From the IMG/VR virus record IMGVR_UViG_3300033146_000479, positions 1 through 30,788 of that record: DNA of 30,788 bases; one strand, written 5' to 3'. The DNA is from a virus. The position numbers and the translations under genes were made by a program. The notes under the pieces are model-generated. The model was not told the origin of the DNA and ran no database searches. It worked only from the letters and a program-made list of their open reading frames with translations. Shown here piece after piece: positions 1 to 8,516 of the stretch. The stretch's first letter is position 1; each line of letters opens with the position of its first letter.

Positions 1-2
1 CA

Positions 3-53
3 GAACCAGAACCAGCGGAGCAGCTGGACGAACTCGAAGACCTAAGCGCCTAA
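3..53 (+). CDS. C-terminal end of an acidic protein, possibly small terminase subunit (partial)
   Basis: Only the last 16 codons and a TAA stop are inside the window. The visible residues are acidic and end in DELEDLSA. The frame closes three bases before the large terminase ATG, so it is probably translationally coupled. Position directly upstream of the large terminase makes a small terminase subunit the natural guess, but nothing in this short tail is diagnostic. Reading frame chosen because it alone stops just before the next gene and has the acidic composition typical of phage protein tails; another frame also stops nearby. Confidence 0.4.
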   Translation, partial: EPEPAEQLDELEDLSA

Positions 54-56
54 AAT

Positions 57-1304
57 ATGATATACTTAGACCATAACGGAAATTTAAACCTAAGCAAGTT
101 GCACCCAGCCCAGCGCGAGTTTGTGCAAAGCACCGCACTACATACAGGCTTAATCGGAGGCTATCAAAGTGGCAAAAGCGCGGCGGCAGTGGCCAAGGTT
201 ATAACTAAACTATTAACCAACCCGCACGCGTCGGTCGCGTATTATTTGCCGACATATCGGTTAATTTCAGATATGCTGGTTCCGAAACTTTCGCAAGCAC
301 TCGGAGCGCTTGGCATAGGTTATAAACACAACGTAAAAGACAGCTATATGGCCACACCGTACGGGCGAATTATGATGAGGAGCTTAGAGAACCCCGACAG
401 CATTGTGTCATATTCCGTGGCTTATTCACTTGTGGACGAGTTCGACGTAGTGCCGCCCGCTCGTATGAAGCTAGCACAGGGGCGCATAAGCTCCCGTAAT
501 AGTTGGCGCGGACACACTAAAAACCAGATTGATTATGTAAGCACGCCCGAGGGGTTCGGCTTCGCCTATAACTTCTTTGTTAAGAACGCCAACGATAATA
601 AAAAGCTTTTAAAAATTAGCACGCTGGACAACCTCGACAACTTGGCCGACAGCTACGTGGACGGGCTCCGCGAGGCTTATACGGAAGACCAGCTGCGGGC
701 ATATCTAAACGGCGACTTTGTGAACCTGTATAGCGGGAGCATTTACGGAAATTACGACCGAGACCTAAACGGAACCAGCGCCACAATAGAGAAGCGGGAG
801 CCTTTACACATAGGGCTAGACTTTAACATAGGCCACATGGCCGCGGTGGTGCACGTTATTAGAGGCGGGCGCCCTATGGCACTGGCCGAACTGGTGGACG
901 TGTACGACACACCCGCAATGATTGAGCAGCTAAAAGTGTATTACGGCGAACACCCCGTGACCATATACCCAGACGCAGCGGGCGCGGCGCGCTCCAGTTC
1001 TGGCAAAAGCGACCACGCACTAATTAAAGAGGCGGGCTACACCATAAACGCACCCAAGGCCAACCCAGCCGTCAAAGACAGAATAAACGCCGTTAATAAA
1101 GCGCTTAAAAATGGATTGACGGGCGAACGGGCGTACAAGGTAAACGCGGACGCGTGCCCGCGTTACGCGGCAGCACTGGAGCAACAAACATACAGGAACG
1201 GGGCGCCCGACAAGTTGAGCGGCTTAGACCACATCACAGACGCGGGCGGCTACTTTATTTCGCGACGTTTCGGAATTAAACCAAAAAGGAGGGGCGCAAG
1301 ATAA
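57..1304 (+). CDS. terL: Terminase large subunit (packaging ATPase-nuclease)
   Basis: The 415-aa protein is the DNA packaging motor that docks on the portal, hydrolyses ATP and cuts the concatemer. An N-terminal ATPase carries a Walker A-like GGYQSGKS at residues 34-41 and a Walker B with catalytic acid, YSLVDEFD, at 123-130. A C-terminal RNase H-fold nuclease follows: GLDFN at 253-257 (Asp255), a probable acidic residue in LAELVD near 279, IYPDAAG at 303-309 (Asp306) and a late Asp in LDHITDAGG. Length is typical for the family. The ATG at 57 follows the upstream stop by three bases, and its own TAA overlaps the next ATG (TAATG at 1302-1306). Which terminase subfamily (cos or headful) cannot be told by eye. 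Confidence 0.95.
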   Translation: MIYLDHNGNLNLSKLHPAQREFVQSTALHTGLIGGYQSGKSAAAVAKVITKLLTNPHASVAYYLPTYRLISDMLVPKLSQALGALGIGYKHNVKDSYMATPYGRIMMRSLENPDSIVSYSVAYSLVDEFDVVPPARMKLAQGRISSRNSWRGHTKNQIDYVSTPEGFGFAYNFFVKNANDNKKLLKISTLDNLDNLADSYVDGLREAYTEDQLRAYLNGDFVNLYSGSIYGNYDRDLNGTSATIEKREPLHIGLDFNIGHMAAVVHVIRGGRPMALAELVDVYDTPAMIEQLKVYYGEHPVTIYPDAAGAARSSSGKSDHALIKEAGYTINAPKANPAVKDRINAVNKALKNGLTGERAYKVNADACPRYAAALEQQTYRNGAPDKLSGLDHITDAGGYFISRRFGIKPKRRGAR

Positions 1305-1858
1305 TGGAATTATACGACTACACGGTGGGGGAGGTGCTCCAGCTGGAGCCAACAGAGGCGCGCAACTATTACGCGCTTAGCCGTACCTTAAGGCCGCGCA
1401 ATGTTATGGAGCTGGAGCCGTTAAGCTCGAAACCGTACGGCTACGTCAAGACGCTGCAAACCTCCGCGACATACAACGAGCCCGAGATGCTGGCCAGGCT
1501 CCAGCACGGCAGAGAACCAACGGCGCGCGAAGTGCTGGCCATTTTAAAAATGCGCTTTATTGATTACGGCCACCAGTGGCGCCATATATCGGAGGAACTG
1601 GAGGTGCTAACAGCAAAAGAAAACAGCACGCTATACAGTGAGCCGACGGCCGACGAAATGACCGCGGGCATTGACAAACTGTCTATATTCGGAGTGTTTG
1701 GAATAGTGGACACACTGGCGGGCGGCGACCCGTTAAAATATAAAGATGTGGAGGCGCTCCCGTATAATGTTATATTTGCAAAGTTATATATTGAAAAAAC
1801 GCGGGCGGAGTATCGCGACAGATACGCGGCTTTGATACGCGCAAAACATAAACGATAA
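1304..1858 (+). CDS. Hypothetical protein, possibly tail assembly-chaperone-like
   Basis: I do not recognise this 184-aa protein with confidence. Its start overlaps the terminase stop. It is mostly charged and probably helical. The segment around residues 70-125 has the look of proteins that sit next to tail genes, but no motif is decisive. Between the large terminase and a probable tail terminator, a role as tail assembly chaperone or head-tail accessory is a position-based inference only. The antisense reading frame at 1564-1872 is a shadow. Confidence 0.7.
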   Translation: MELYDYTVGEVLQLEPTEARNYYALSRTLRPRNVMELEPLSSKPYGYVKTLQTSATYNEPEMLARLQHGREPTAREVLAILKMRFIDYGHQWRHISEELEVLTAKENSTLYSEPTADEMTAGIDKLSIFGVFGIVDTLAGGDPLKYKDVEALPYNVIFAKLYIEKTRAEYRDRYAALIRAKHKR

Positions 1859-1870
1859 AAAAGCGAAGAC

Positions 1871-2158
1871 ATGAGACAACGAACAAAAAACAGACTATTA
1901 ATAAACTATTTTTTTGCCGTAAGTTCGGAACGCCTCCAAGGCCTCCCAGCTTTTAAGCACTTAACCACGGCCACTATATTAGTGGCGTTATTGACTGGCT
2001 GGTTCTGGGAGAGCTTCACAGAGGCCGCGCTGTACTTAGCCGCCCCACTGGGGCTCTATGTGCTGGCGCTGGTTGTTATGTTCGTAGCGGCCACACCAGA
2101 GCGCAAAGAGATTATAAACGTAAAAGGAAGATATAATGGGACTAATAGAACAGATTGA
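1871..2158 (+). CDS. Small membrane protein, function unknown
   Basis: The 95-aa protein has a basic N-terminus (MRQRTKNR) and two hydrophobic segments, roughly residues 31-46 and 51-75, separated by a short acidic turn (WFWESFTEA). This predicts a two-pass inner-membrane protein with both ends inside. It overlaps the next gene by 23 bases. Two-pass proteins of this size can be holins, but a better holin lies with the endolysin at 16837, and this one sits among tail genes. It may be a superinfection-exclusion or late membrane protein. The function is not assignable. Confidence 0.7.
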   Translation: MRQRTKNRLLINYFFAVSSERLQGLPAFKHLTTATILVALLTGWFWESFTEAALYLAAPLGLYVLALVVMFVAATPERKEIINVKGRYNGTNRTD

Positions 2159-3983
2159 GCAACTGGCCGCGGCTAGTGGTTACTCATTCAGCTACGGCGA
2201 CGAATATGAGCAGAACTATAATGTTGACCAGCTGGACATCGACGAGCGCCCCGTGCTGGCTTTGCTTCCAATGGTCAGTTCTGGCAGTTACGAAAATGGA
2301 ACCTTAACAGGCCGCGAAGTGTCGGCAGTAGTTAGCCTAGGCGTTAAGGGAGGAGGCGAAGCGCCTCCAAGCAACCCGCCACGCTGGGCCACGCTTAACG
2401 GCATGACCTCAATAATTTATACGGATATTTTGGAGCTAGGCGACACCTACGCGCTGGGATTTAGACTGAAGTACGGCGGAGGCACTACGCTACTGGGCTT
2501 GACGAATGGGGAGGGCTACGGCCTACGAATTGACGGGCTTAACGTGTCGCACAACGTACAAGGCACAGAGGCCGCCGTAGTGCTGGACGAGGCTATGACA
2601 GCGGGCCGCGAGTACGTGGTAACGGTAACGCGTGACGGGCAGGCCGTGGACTTTGAGATATCGCAAGACGGCGCGGCGTGGTTTAGCGCGTCGGGCACAC
2701 TGCCAAACGTCGCGACTGGCGGGCTTGTTGCCACAGTTACAACTTCAAGCGCATTAAGTTTTACAGATTTAACAAGTGTCACAATAGTAAGTCAAGTGGG
2801 CACAGCAACAGCCGAGATACTAGGGAATGAAGTAATATTTTCAGTTGGTGGCGTGATTGAATATATAGAGTTAAGCAATGGAGTAGTAATGTATTTTAAC
2901 GGCCATTGTATAGATTCCTTAACAGGTGATGCAATCCCTAATAGAGGTTTTACCTTCGCAGAAATAGCGACAGGAACTACACAAGCGGCAATAGATAGTT
3001 TAGGAAGTAATGTTATTCACACTAAAGGAATTCATTATATTAATTCAACATTTGAAGATTTAGGTGGTTGGATTCCTTTAGATGGAGGTGAAATATTAAA
3101 GATAAAAACAGATAGACATATAACCCCTCCTAGTAGTTTGAATGTGGTATCTGATGGGAAGAATAAGGGAATTACAAAACCTATAACTATTCCAAAAGGT
3201 GATGTTTATTTTGAGGCTATGCTATACATAGTTAGTGAGGTAGTCGCTAATAAAATAAGAGTGCGTACATCAACAGCCCAGGATTTCTTTTTAGGAAATG
3301 TAGCTTTAGGTGAATGGGTTAAGATAAGCGGCTCGGTAGTTCTAACAGGCGATACTACTGTTAGGATTTATAATAATACCCGGGCCACGATTAAATATTA
3401 TTTAGACAATGTAATTTTCAGGCAGAACATAGATGCTTTAGTAGTAGCACCTCAATTCACACCACTGCCAACAGATGTTATATTAACAGGAGAGGGGTAT
3501 AAAGGCGTCGGGGTGGAAGTGCCCGTGGGAGACTTCGAGCCTGACAACGTCGGAGCCTATACAGATGCGGAAGGCACGACGCTGTACAGCCCCGCAATGC
3601 TTGCATACTTCGAGGCCAACGCAGACAGATACGAGTTTTTCGACGACGACTGCAAGCTGGGAGGCTACGAGGGCGAAACGATACCGAGCACGGACATAGT
3701 GACAGGCGAGCCCGTGGAGGGCGCGCGAGGCAGCGGAGAGGCAGAGCAGACATTCACAGCGCAGAGCACCAGAGACGAGACAAGGCGCGAAAAATACGAC
3801 AACCGCCTCGGCTATTTGTCTGGAGCACTTAAAGAGTTTATTATGCAGCTGGCGCAGCTTGACGGCGTGACAATGACCAGCGACCATATAATTGAACAAG
3901 TTAATAAATATGACGCAAATTTAGAGTTTGTTGTGGCCGAAATAACTTTCGAGCACGACGAGGCGATAAGCTGCGAGAATTAA
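2136..3983 (+). CDS. Probable tail terminator/completion protein carrying a ~460-aa inserted adhesion-like region
   Basis: The 615-aa protein looks like a small tail terminator split in two. Residues 1-70 (start MGLIEQIEQLAAASGYSFSYG, then strands) and about 536-615 (helix LSGALKEFIMQLAQLDGV, then LEFVVAEITFEHDEAI) resemble the two halves of the ~150-aa tail terminator common in Bacteroidetes phages. Between them, residues about 72-220 look like a LamG/concanavalin-type beta sandwich (LGFRLKYGGG, GLRIDGLNV, VTVTRDGQAVDFEIS). Residues about 220-445 form a second beta-rich block, including a CBM-like jelly roll at 300-430 (INSTFEDLGGW, LGEWVKISGSV, YYLDNVIF). A linker rich in G, E, T and D joins back. 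The DNA for the second block (about 2760-3480) is clearly more AT-rich. ATG at 2136 has AAGGAAG upstream. Terminator identity is inferred from the end halves and from the gp10-like neighbour. Confidence 0.75.
   Translation: MGLIEQIEQLAAASGYSFSYGDEYEQNYNVDQLDIDERPVLALLPMVSSGSYENGTLTGREVSAVVSLGVKGGGEAPPSNPPRWATLNGMTSIIYTDILELGDTYALGFRLKYGGGTTLLGLTNGEGYGLRIDGLNVSHNVQGTEAAVVLDEAMTAGREYVVTVTRDGQAVDFEISQDGAAWFSASGTLPNVATGGLVATVTTSSALSFTDLTSVTIVSQVGTATAEILGNEVIFSVGGVIEYIELSNGVVMYFNGHCIDSLTGDAIPNRGFTFAEIATGTTQAAIDSLGSNVIHTKGIHYINSTFEDLGGWIPLDGGEILKIKTDRHITPPSSLNVVSDGKNKGITKPITIPKGDVYFEAMLYIVSEVVANKIRVRTSTAQDFFLGNVALGEWVKISGSVVLTGDTTVRIYNNTRATIKYYLDNVIFRQNIDALVVAPQFTPLPTDVILTGEGYKGVGVEVPVGDFEPDNVGAYTDAEGTTLYSPAMLAYFEANADRYEFFDDDCKLGGYEGETIPSTDIVTGEPVEGARGSGEAEQTFTAQSTRDETRREKYDNRLGYLSGALKEFIMQLAQLDGVTMTSDHIIEQVNKYDANLEFVVAEITFEHDEAISCEN
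2760..3480 (+). other. AT-rich segment inside the tail terminator-like gene (probable acquired module)
   Basis: Within a gene that otherwise uses GC-rich codons (GGC, GAC, GCG), this stretch switches to AT-rich codons (GGT, GAA, TTA, ATA, AAT), then switches back near 3480 without breaking the frame. It encodes about residues 210-448, including the jelly-roll-like part. The sharp composition change in an intact frame is what a recently transferred domain looks like. Confidence 0.7.
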
Positions 3984-3996
3984 GAACCTCAATAAT

Positions 3997-4473
3997 ATGA
4001 AGACCAGCAAGCAAATAGTAAAAAAGTGGACAGCGGACGCCGTGCGCGACCTCCGCAAGACCTACGAAGAAAAAGGTCTCAAAGCCTCGGGCGCGTATGG
4101 CCGAAGCTTGGAACCGTTCGCCAAATACAAGCGCGGAGGCGTGCGCCTTGGCGTGCTGGGTTCACCTCACGCTCAATATATGCAAGAGGGCACGACACCC
4201 CACGCAGACAAAAGCCCCGCACACGTGCGCACAATGTACGGAATAATTAAGCAATGGATAGAGGACAAAGGGCTCAAGGAGCTAGAGGGCGCCGCGTGGC
4301 CTATTGCTTATAAGATAGTCCACCACGGGACCAAAGTGCCCAACAAGCACAACGACGGCCGCTTTATTAGCGACGTAATAACAGAGAAACGCACGCGCGG
4401 ACTAATTGACGAGCTGGGACGAGGACTAGCCGCGGGCATACAAAGAGACTTAATACAACTTTTAAAAAATTAA
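3997..4473 (+). CDS. HK97 gp10-like head-tail/tail completion protein
   Basis: The 158-aa basic protein has the pattern of the HK97-gp10 family, small proteins that connect head and tail or complete the tail. Visible elements are an N-terminal helix (WTADAVRDLRKTYEEKGL), a beta hairpin (GGVRLGVLGSPHAQYMQEG), a helix of the type IIKQWIEDKGL (residues about 84-94) followed by AWPIAYKIVHHGTKVPN, and a C-terminal amphipathic helix. The WIEDKG…AYKI…HGTKVPN arrangement is the best family signal. It lies 13 bases after the terminator-like gene and 4 bases before the next tail gene. Confidence 0.7.
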   Translation: MKTSKQIVKKWTADAVRDLRKTYEEKGLKASGAYGRSLEPFAKYKRGGVRLGVLGSPHAQYMQEGTTPHADKSPAHVRTMYGIIKQWIEDKGLKELEGAAWPIAYKIVHHGTKVPNKHNDGRFISDVITEKRTRGLIDELGRGLAAGIQRDLIQLLKN

Positions 4474-4477
4474 CAAC

Positions 4478-6892
4478 ATGGCAGTTAATATCAAGATATT
4501 ACAGGCGGGAGACCTTGACGAGCTTATAGGCTTGGCAGCTGGCCGCGACGAGAGCTTAAGCATAAACGAAGCGCAGGAGCTAGAAGAAGCCCCGCGCGTG
4601 GTGGCTAACAACCCACTTTTATACAACTTTGAGGGCGCGGACATAACAAGCGGCGCGGAGTTATTCGTAGACGTTTTCCGCGGGTGGGACGTACCAAGCG
4701 AGCCCGATGAAATACACACCTTTAAAGCTATGCGCGTGAGTTACGACGCATACACCTCAAAAGGTGTTTTTTCTATTGACTTGGGTAGGGTCGCCGCGGC
4801 TCTACTTTTGCCAGTAGCAGACGGAGCCCAAACGCTCCAGACAGAGCCTGCGGAGCGCGTATTCAATCGCATAGGCTTAGGCGTTCGACTGCTGGACAAC
4901 GGGGCGACGACGTTTCGATTTATAAACAGTGTAGTATATACAGGCGTGCACCAGATAGGCGACCCGCGAGGCGCTGGGGAACTTCAATGGCGCGATGGTA
5001 CGCCCGCGCCTATGGTGGTTATTGGCGGCCGCGAGTTCTACTATTATATCGAGGGACAAGGTGGCGGAGCTGCGAACACCTACGAACTAAGAGACGCAGA
5101 CACGGGCGTCGTTTTGACTTGGGTAATAAACGCAGACGCGGAGGCGTTAAACCGTTCAATACTGAACGCGGACGACCTACGAGGCGCGCGCACAGTGGAG
5201 GCTTACAAGCTGCTAGACGAGCCCGTACAGCTGGAGCACGGCAGCGGCTCGGGCTGGCCAGAGGCTCAGTGGCAGCGCTTCGGGGGCGCGGTTGTATCAG
5301 ACAGAGGGGTGAGGCTACCCGCCACACCCACACACGCGCAATTATACACGAATTTAAACAGATACGCGGCCGCCTCGCACAGGGGGGAGGTGGTGCTTGT
5401 ATTTGACTGCGAGATAGAAGACGGCGCGGTTTTCACAGTATACCAAGGGCGCAGCGGCGGCCAGCCTTATACTTACCGAGAGTACACAAAAAGCGGCCGA
5501 TATACGGTGGTAATGAATAATATTAATGCGCAGCTTATGAGCTTGCGGAATTTTGGAGCCTCGGGCGAAGTTCTCGTAAAGTCAGCGGCATTTCACATAA
5601 TACGCCCCGAGCTATTGCAAAACCCGAATTTCAGAGCTGACACTAACAGCATGATAGGGAGCGCGACACCTTGGGGGCTTAAAAACGAAAACGCCGAGAG
5701 TAAAACCACCATATTAGCCGCGGGCGGGTTGGCTATGTATGGGCGCAGTTGCTACGCCTACCAAGCGCAGAGCGTGCGAGGGCGCGCTAAATTTAGACAT
5801 TATGTACGCGAGAACACAACACCCACCGCGAATAGTAGAAACGCTGTAATAAGATTTGAGCATAATAACCAAGTGCTCGCAAGTTACGGAATAAGCACAG
5901 AGCGAGGGTGGCATGAAATCGAAGTGGAGCCGCTGGGCTCCTTGGCGGTTCTATACTATTACACCAACGGCGCGGACAAAACAAAAGGGCTGACTATAGA
6001 CGCGGCCAGTCTAGTTGCACTAGAGCCCGCAACAGTTTACGACTTAGATAGCCCAGTGCTGGAGGACGGCTCGACAACATGGCCGACAGCGTGGACGAAG
6101 TATGACGATAGCGCATACCGACACGTCGATAAACTAACAACGGGCGTAAAATTAACGGCGGACGTTTACAACAGTCTCGCAGCAATATACCAACAAGCCG
6201 CAGATATACAGGCGGGCGACAGCGTAGCCGTGGCGCTCGAGTGGACAGGCGGCGACCACCCTTTCGCAGTTGACGTTATGGAGTACGACGGCGGAACCTT
6301 GAAGCAAACATGGACTTTTAATCATGGCGACACCGTGCGACACGAGGAGACGTTCAGCTTCATAGCCTCTGTAGATGCGCCCACTATCCGAGTGGCTAAC
6401 AACAACGCGGGCGACGTGCTGGTGCATGAAGTGCACGCCAGAGTGACATACGCGCAAGAGCCTGAGCTTCGACAATCAGGCAAATATTTGACGGAAATAC
6501 ACTGCGAAAATGACTATTTTCTAAAGTGGCTAGACCGCGACGGGATTTACCGCTTCGGTACATTCAACAGCTACGCGACAGCCTCCACAAAGGTAGGCGA
6601 AGCCGTAAAAACTGACAACTATATAGAGTATTTGAGCGGAGCCGACGCGCGCAGCACGGTGCACAGTCGCGCAATAGACCCGACGCTGGCACTCCATAAA
6701 AGGCGTGTAAGCTCCGAGATTTACAACCACTACGAAAGCCTCGCAGGTTCGCCGAAAGTCTATCTACAAAACGGCGACGGCGTATGGCGTGAAGTGGTGG
6801 TAGAGTGGAACTCGTCGAGGGTGCAAGACCGCAACTTCCACGATATTGATATAATAATTTATCTTGGCAGTGATTACATTCAAAAAGTATAA
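4478..6892 (+). CDS. Large tail protein with three inserted jelly-roll (carbohydrate-binding-like) modules
   Basis: The 804-aa structural protein appears built as core, insert, core. Residues 1-250 form an N-terminal tail domain (FEGADITSGAELFVDVFRGWDV, MRVSYDAYTSKGVFSIDL). Residues 660-804 form the C-terminal domain (YLTEIHCENDYFLKWLDRDGIYRFGTF, and YNHYESLAGSPKVYL), a pattern seen in distal tail proteins of Bacteroidetes phages. Between them lie three similar beta-rich units at about 252-376, 377-515 and 522-657. Each has a W/P-containing opening (GSGWPEAQWQRFGG, NPNF…ATPWGLKNE, GSTTWPTAWTKYDD), a strand set and a closing VxxxxxxV-type strand. These resemble CBM-type beta sandwiches that bind glycans. 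Receptor recognition on the host capsule is the likely role, inferred from fold-like pattern only. It precedes the baseplate-type gene by 3 bases. Confidence 0.75.
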   Translation: MAVNIKILQAGDLDELIGLAAGRDESLSINEAQELEEAPRVVANNPLLYNFEGADITSGAELFVDVFRGWDVPSEPDEIHTFKAMRVSYDAYTSKGVFSIDLGRVAAALLLPVADGAQTLQTEPAERVFNRIGLGVRLLDNGATTFRFINSVVYTGVHQIGDPRGAGELQWRDGTPAPMVVIGGREFYYYIEGQGGGAANTYELRDADTGVVLTWVINADAEALNRSILNADDLRGARTVEAYKLLDEPVQLEHGSGSGWPEAQWQRFGGAVVSDRGVRLPATPTHAQLYTNLNRYAAASHRGEVVLVFDCEIEDGAVFTVYQGRSGGQPYTYREYTKSGRYTVVMNNINAQLMSLRNFGASGEVLVKSAAFHIIRPELLQNPNFRADTNSMIGSATPWGLKNENAESKTTILAAGGLAMYGRSCYAYQAQSVRGRAKFRHYVRENTTPTANSRNAVIRFEHNNQVLASYGISTERGWHEIEVEPLGSLAVLYYYTNGADKTKGLTIDAASLVALEPATVYDLDSPVLEDGSTTWPTAWTKYDDSAYRHVDKLTTGVKLTADVYNSLAAIYQQAADIQAGDSVAVALEWTGGDHPFAVDVMEYDGGTLKQTWTFNHGDTVRHEETFSFIASVDAPTIRVANNNAGDVLVHEVHARVTYAQEPELRQSGKYLTEIHCENDYFLKWLDRDGIYRFGTFNSYATASTKVGEAVKTDNYIEYLSGADARSTVHSRAIDPTLALHKRRVSSEIYNHYESLAGSPKVYLQNGDGVWREVVVEWNSSRVQDRNFHDIDIIIYLGSDYIQKV

Positions 6893-6895
6893 CTT

Positions 6896-8512
6896 ATGAG
6901 ACTATTAATAATTGACGGCGTGCGCTTGGACTTAGACCAAGACACGGCCGTGGGCGTTACTTATAAGGCTGGGAACATCAAGGACCCACTGAGCCAACAG
7001 ACTAAAACGACGAATGCGTTCAGCCTCCCTAGCACCCCGAATAACGATAAGTTTTTTAAGTTCGCGGCCAACCCCGCGAGCTTTGGAGCTTGGCAAAGCT
7101 CGGAGCACGTGGCGGACTACTTTCAAGACGGGGCGCACCTTATGAGAGAGGCAGGCGCGCAACTTCACAGCACCGCGAAAGGGAGGTACAGCCTAACACT
7201 TTCAGAGGGCGCGAGCTTTATAAAGGAGCTGAACGACGCCAACCTAAGGGATTTATTAAAAGCGCAATTCGTGGAGGTCGATAGACCTCTGCGGGCGACG
7301 GCGAATGAGAGCTACGACGACGCGACAACTGAGGGGTTTTATAGAATCTTGTGGAGCTACGGGCACGACCCGACAACCGACAAAAGACTGGCGGCGCCTC
7401 TGGCTATACCCGTGTCACTGGTATTAACTTACATAGAGACAGAGCTAGGGTGCACCGTGAACGCACCCGCCGACACGGGCGACATAGTACTGCCATACTG
7501 GGAAGCCTTGGTATTTTTCAATAACCAGCTGGCGGGCAATCAGTACAGACTTACGCACGTGGACGAGCTGACGATAGCGGATCATGCGGAAGTAGTGGAC
7601 TGGCAGAACGACAACGGCTTTAGATTTTCATATATGCCCAACCCGTCGGACTACTACGGCGACACCTCCGCAATGGACTTAATAAAGAGCCTCGCGGCGT
7701 TGACGTGCTCCGACGTAACGATAGAGGGCAGGGCGGTAACACTCACAAGACTGGACACAGTAGCATCCAGAACACCTAGAGACTGGACGGGCAAACTAAT
7801 TGACGCGGAGAGCGCAGTCCGCAAGTTCAGCGCGTGGGACTTCGCGCAGAAAACTTATATACTACACAAAGTTGAGAAAGGGGCGGATAAGCTCACGGGG
7901 GGCGCACTAATTACCAGCGGGGCCTCCAACCTAGAGCCTGTAAAAGAGTTGCAGACTGGGGCGCTGGTGGGTACTAGGTACGAAGCCAACGGCGAGACGC
8001 TTACAAGCGTAGGCAGTCGAAGCCCGCAGAGCCTTAACGCTCCGTTAAGCTGGTCAGAACTGGAGTACCAATTCGGGCAGTATAAGACAGGCAAAGAAAG
8101 CCGCAACAGTGTGCACACAGACGCGCCGTTAAAGGCGTTGCCGTTTATGCAGTTGACAAGAAGCGGCGGAAGCCTTGTATATATAACTAGCTGGCACCCG
8201 TTTATATTTGGAACTGATGCAGCGAGCGGCGACGCACTGCGAGCCTTAGACGGAGGGGCGGCAGTACTTAACGCCGTCGAGTACGTGGACTTATATAAGT
8301 ATTATACAGCGGTTGAGCACAGCGTCGCGGAGCCTTTAAGCTACGAAGCCACCGTGCTTTTGGACGTGTTAGACATCCAAAGATTAGACCAGGGATACCC
8401 CGTATTAATTAAAGAGCTGGGCGGCCTTTTTTACTTAGACGAAGTAACAGCATACAACAGCGCCGCGAAACGCGCGGGAACTAAAATAAAAATAACTAAA
8501 CTAAAAGCTTAA
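6896..8512 (+). CDS. Baseplate/tail hub-type protein
   Basis: The 538-aa protein begins with a domain typical of Bacteroidetes phage tail proteins: a short strand with LLIIDGVRLDL, then VTYKAGNIKDPLSQQTKTTNAFSLP (residues about 22-46), where a small beta domain is followed by 'artificial-looking' TxxFxLPxTPxN. The middle and end are beta-rich (VTIEGRAVTLTRLD; LDIQRLDQGYPVLIKELGGLFYLDEV), compatible with a hub or tail-associated structural protein. It lies directly between the module-bearing tail protein and the tape measure gene. The exact position in the tail is not resolved from sequence. Confidence 0.65.
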   Translation: MRLLIIDGVRLDLDQDTAVGVTYKAGNIKDPLSQQTKTTNAFSLPSTPNNDKFFKFAANPASFGAWQSSEHVADYFQDGAHLMREAGAQLHSTAKGRYSLTLSEGASFIKELNDANLRDLLKAQFVEVDRPLRATANESYDDATTEGFYRILWSYGHDPTTDKRLAAPLAIPVSLVLTYIETELGCTVNAPADTGDIVLPYWEALVFFNNQLAGNQYRLTHVDELTIADHAEVVDWQNDNGFRFSYMPNPSDYYGDTSAMDLIKSLAALTCSDVTIEGRAVTLTRLDTVASRTPRDWTGKLIDAESAVRKFSAWDFAQKTYILHKVEKGADKLTGGALITSGASNLEPVKELQTGALVGTRYEANGETLTSVGSRSPQSLNAPLSWSELEYQFGQYKTGKESRNSVHTDAPLKALPFMQLTRSGGSLVYITSWHPFIFGTDAASGDALRALDGGAAVLNAVEYVDLYKYYTAVEHSVAEPLSYEATVLLDVLDIQRLDQGYPVLIKELGGLFYLDEVTAYNSAAKRAGTKIKITKLKA

Positions 8513-8516
8513 CGAC

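Noticed and set aside
4987-5406. 139-residue + strand frame within the 804-aa tail gene
   Set aside because: Arginine-rich low-complexity product typical of an alternative-frame shadow in GC-rich coding DNA.
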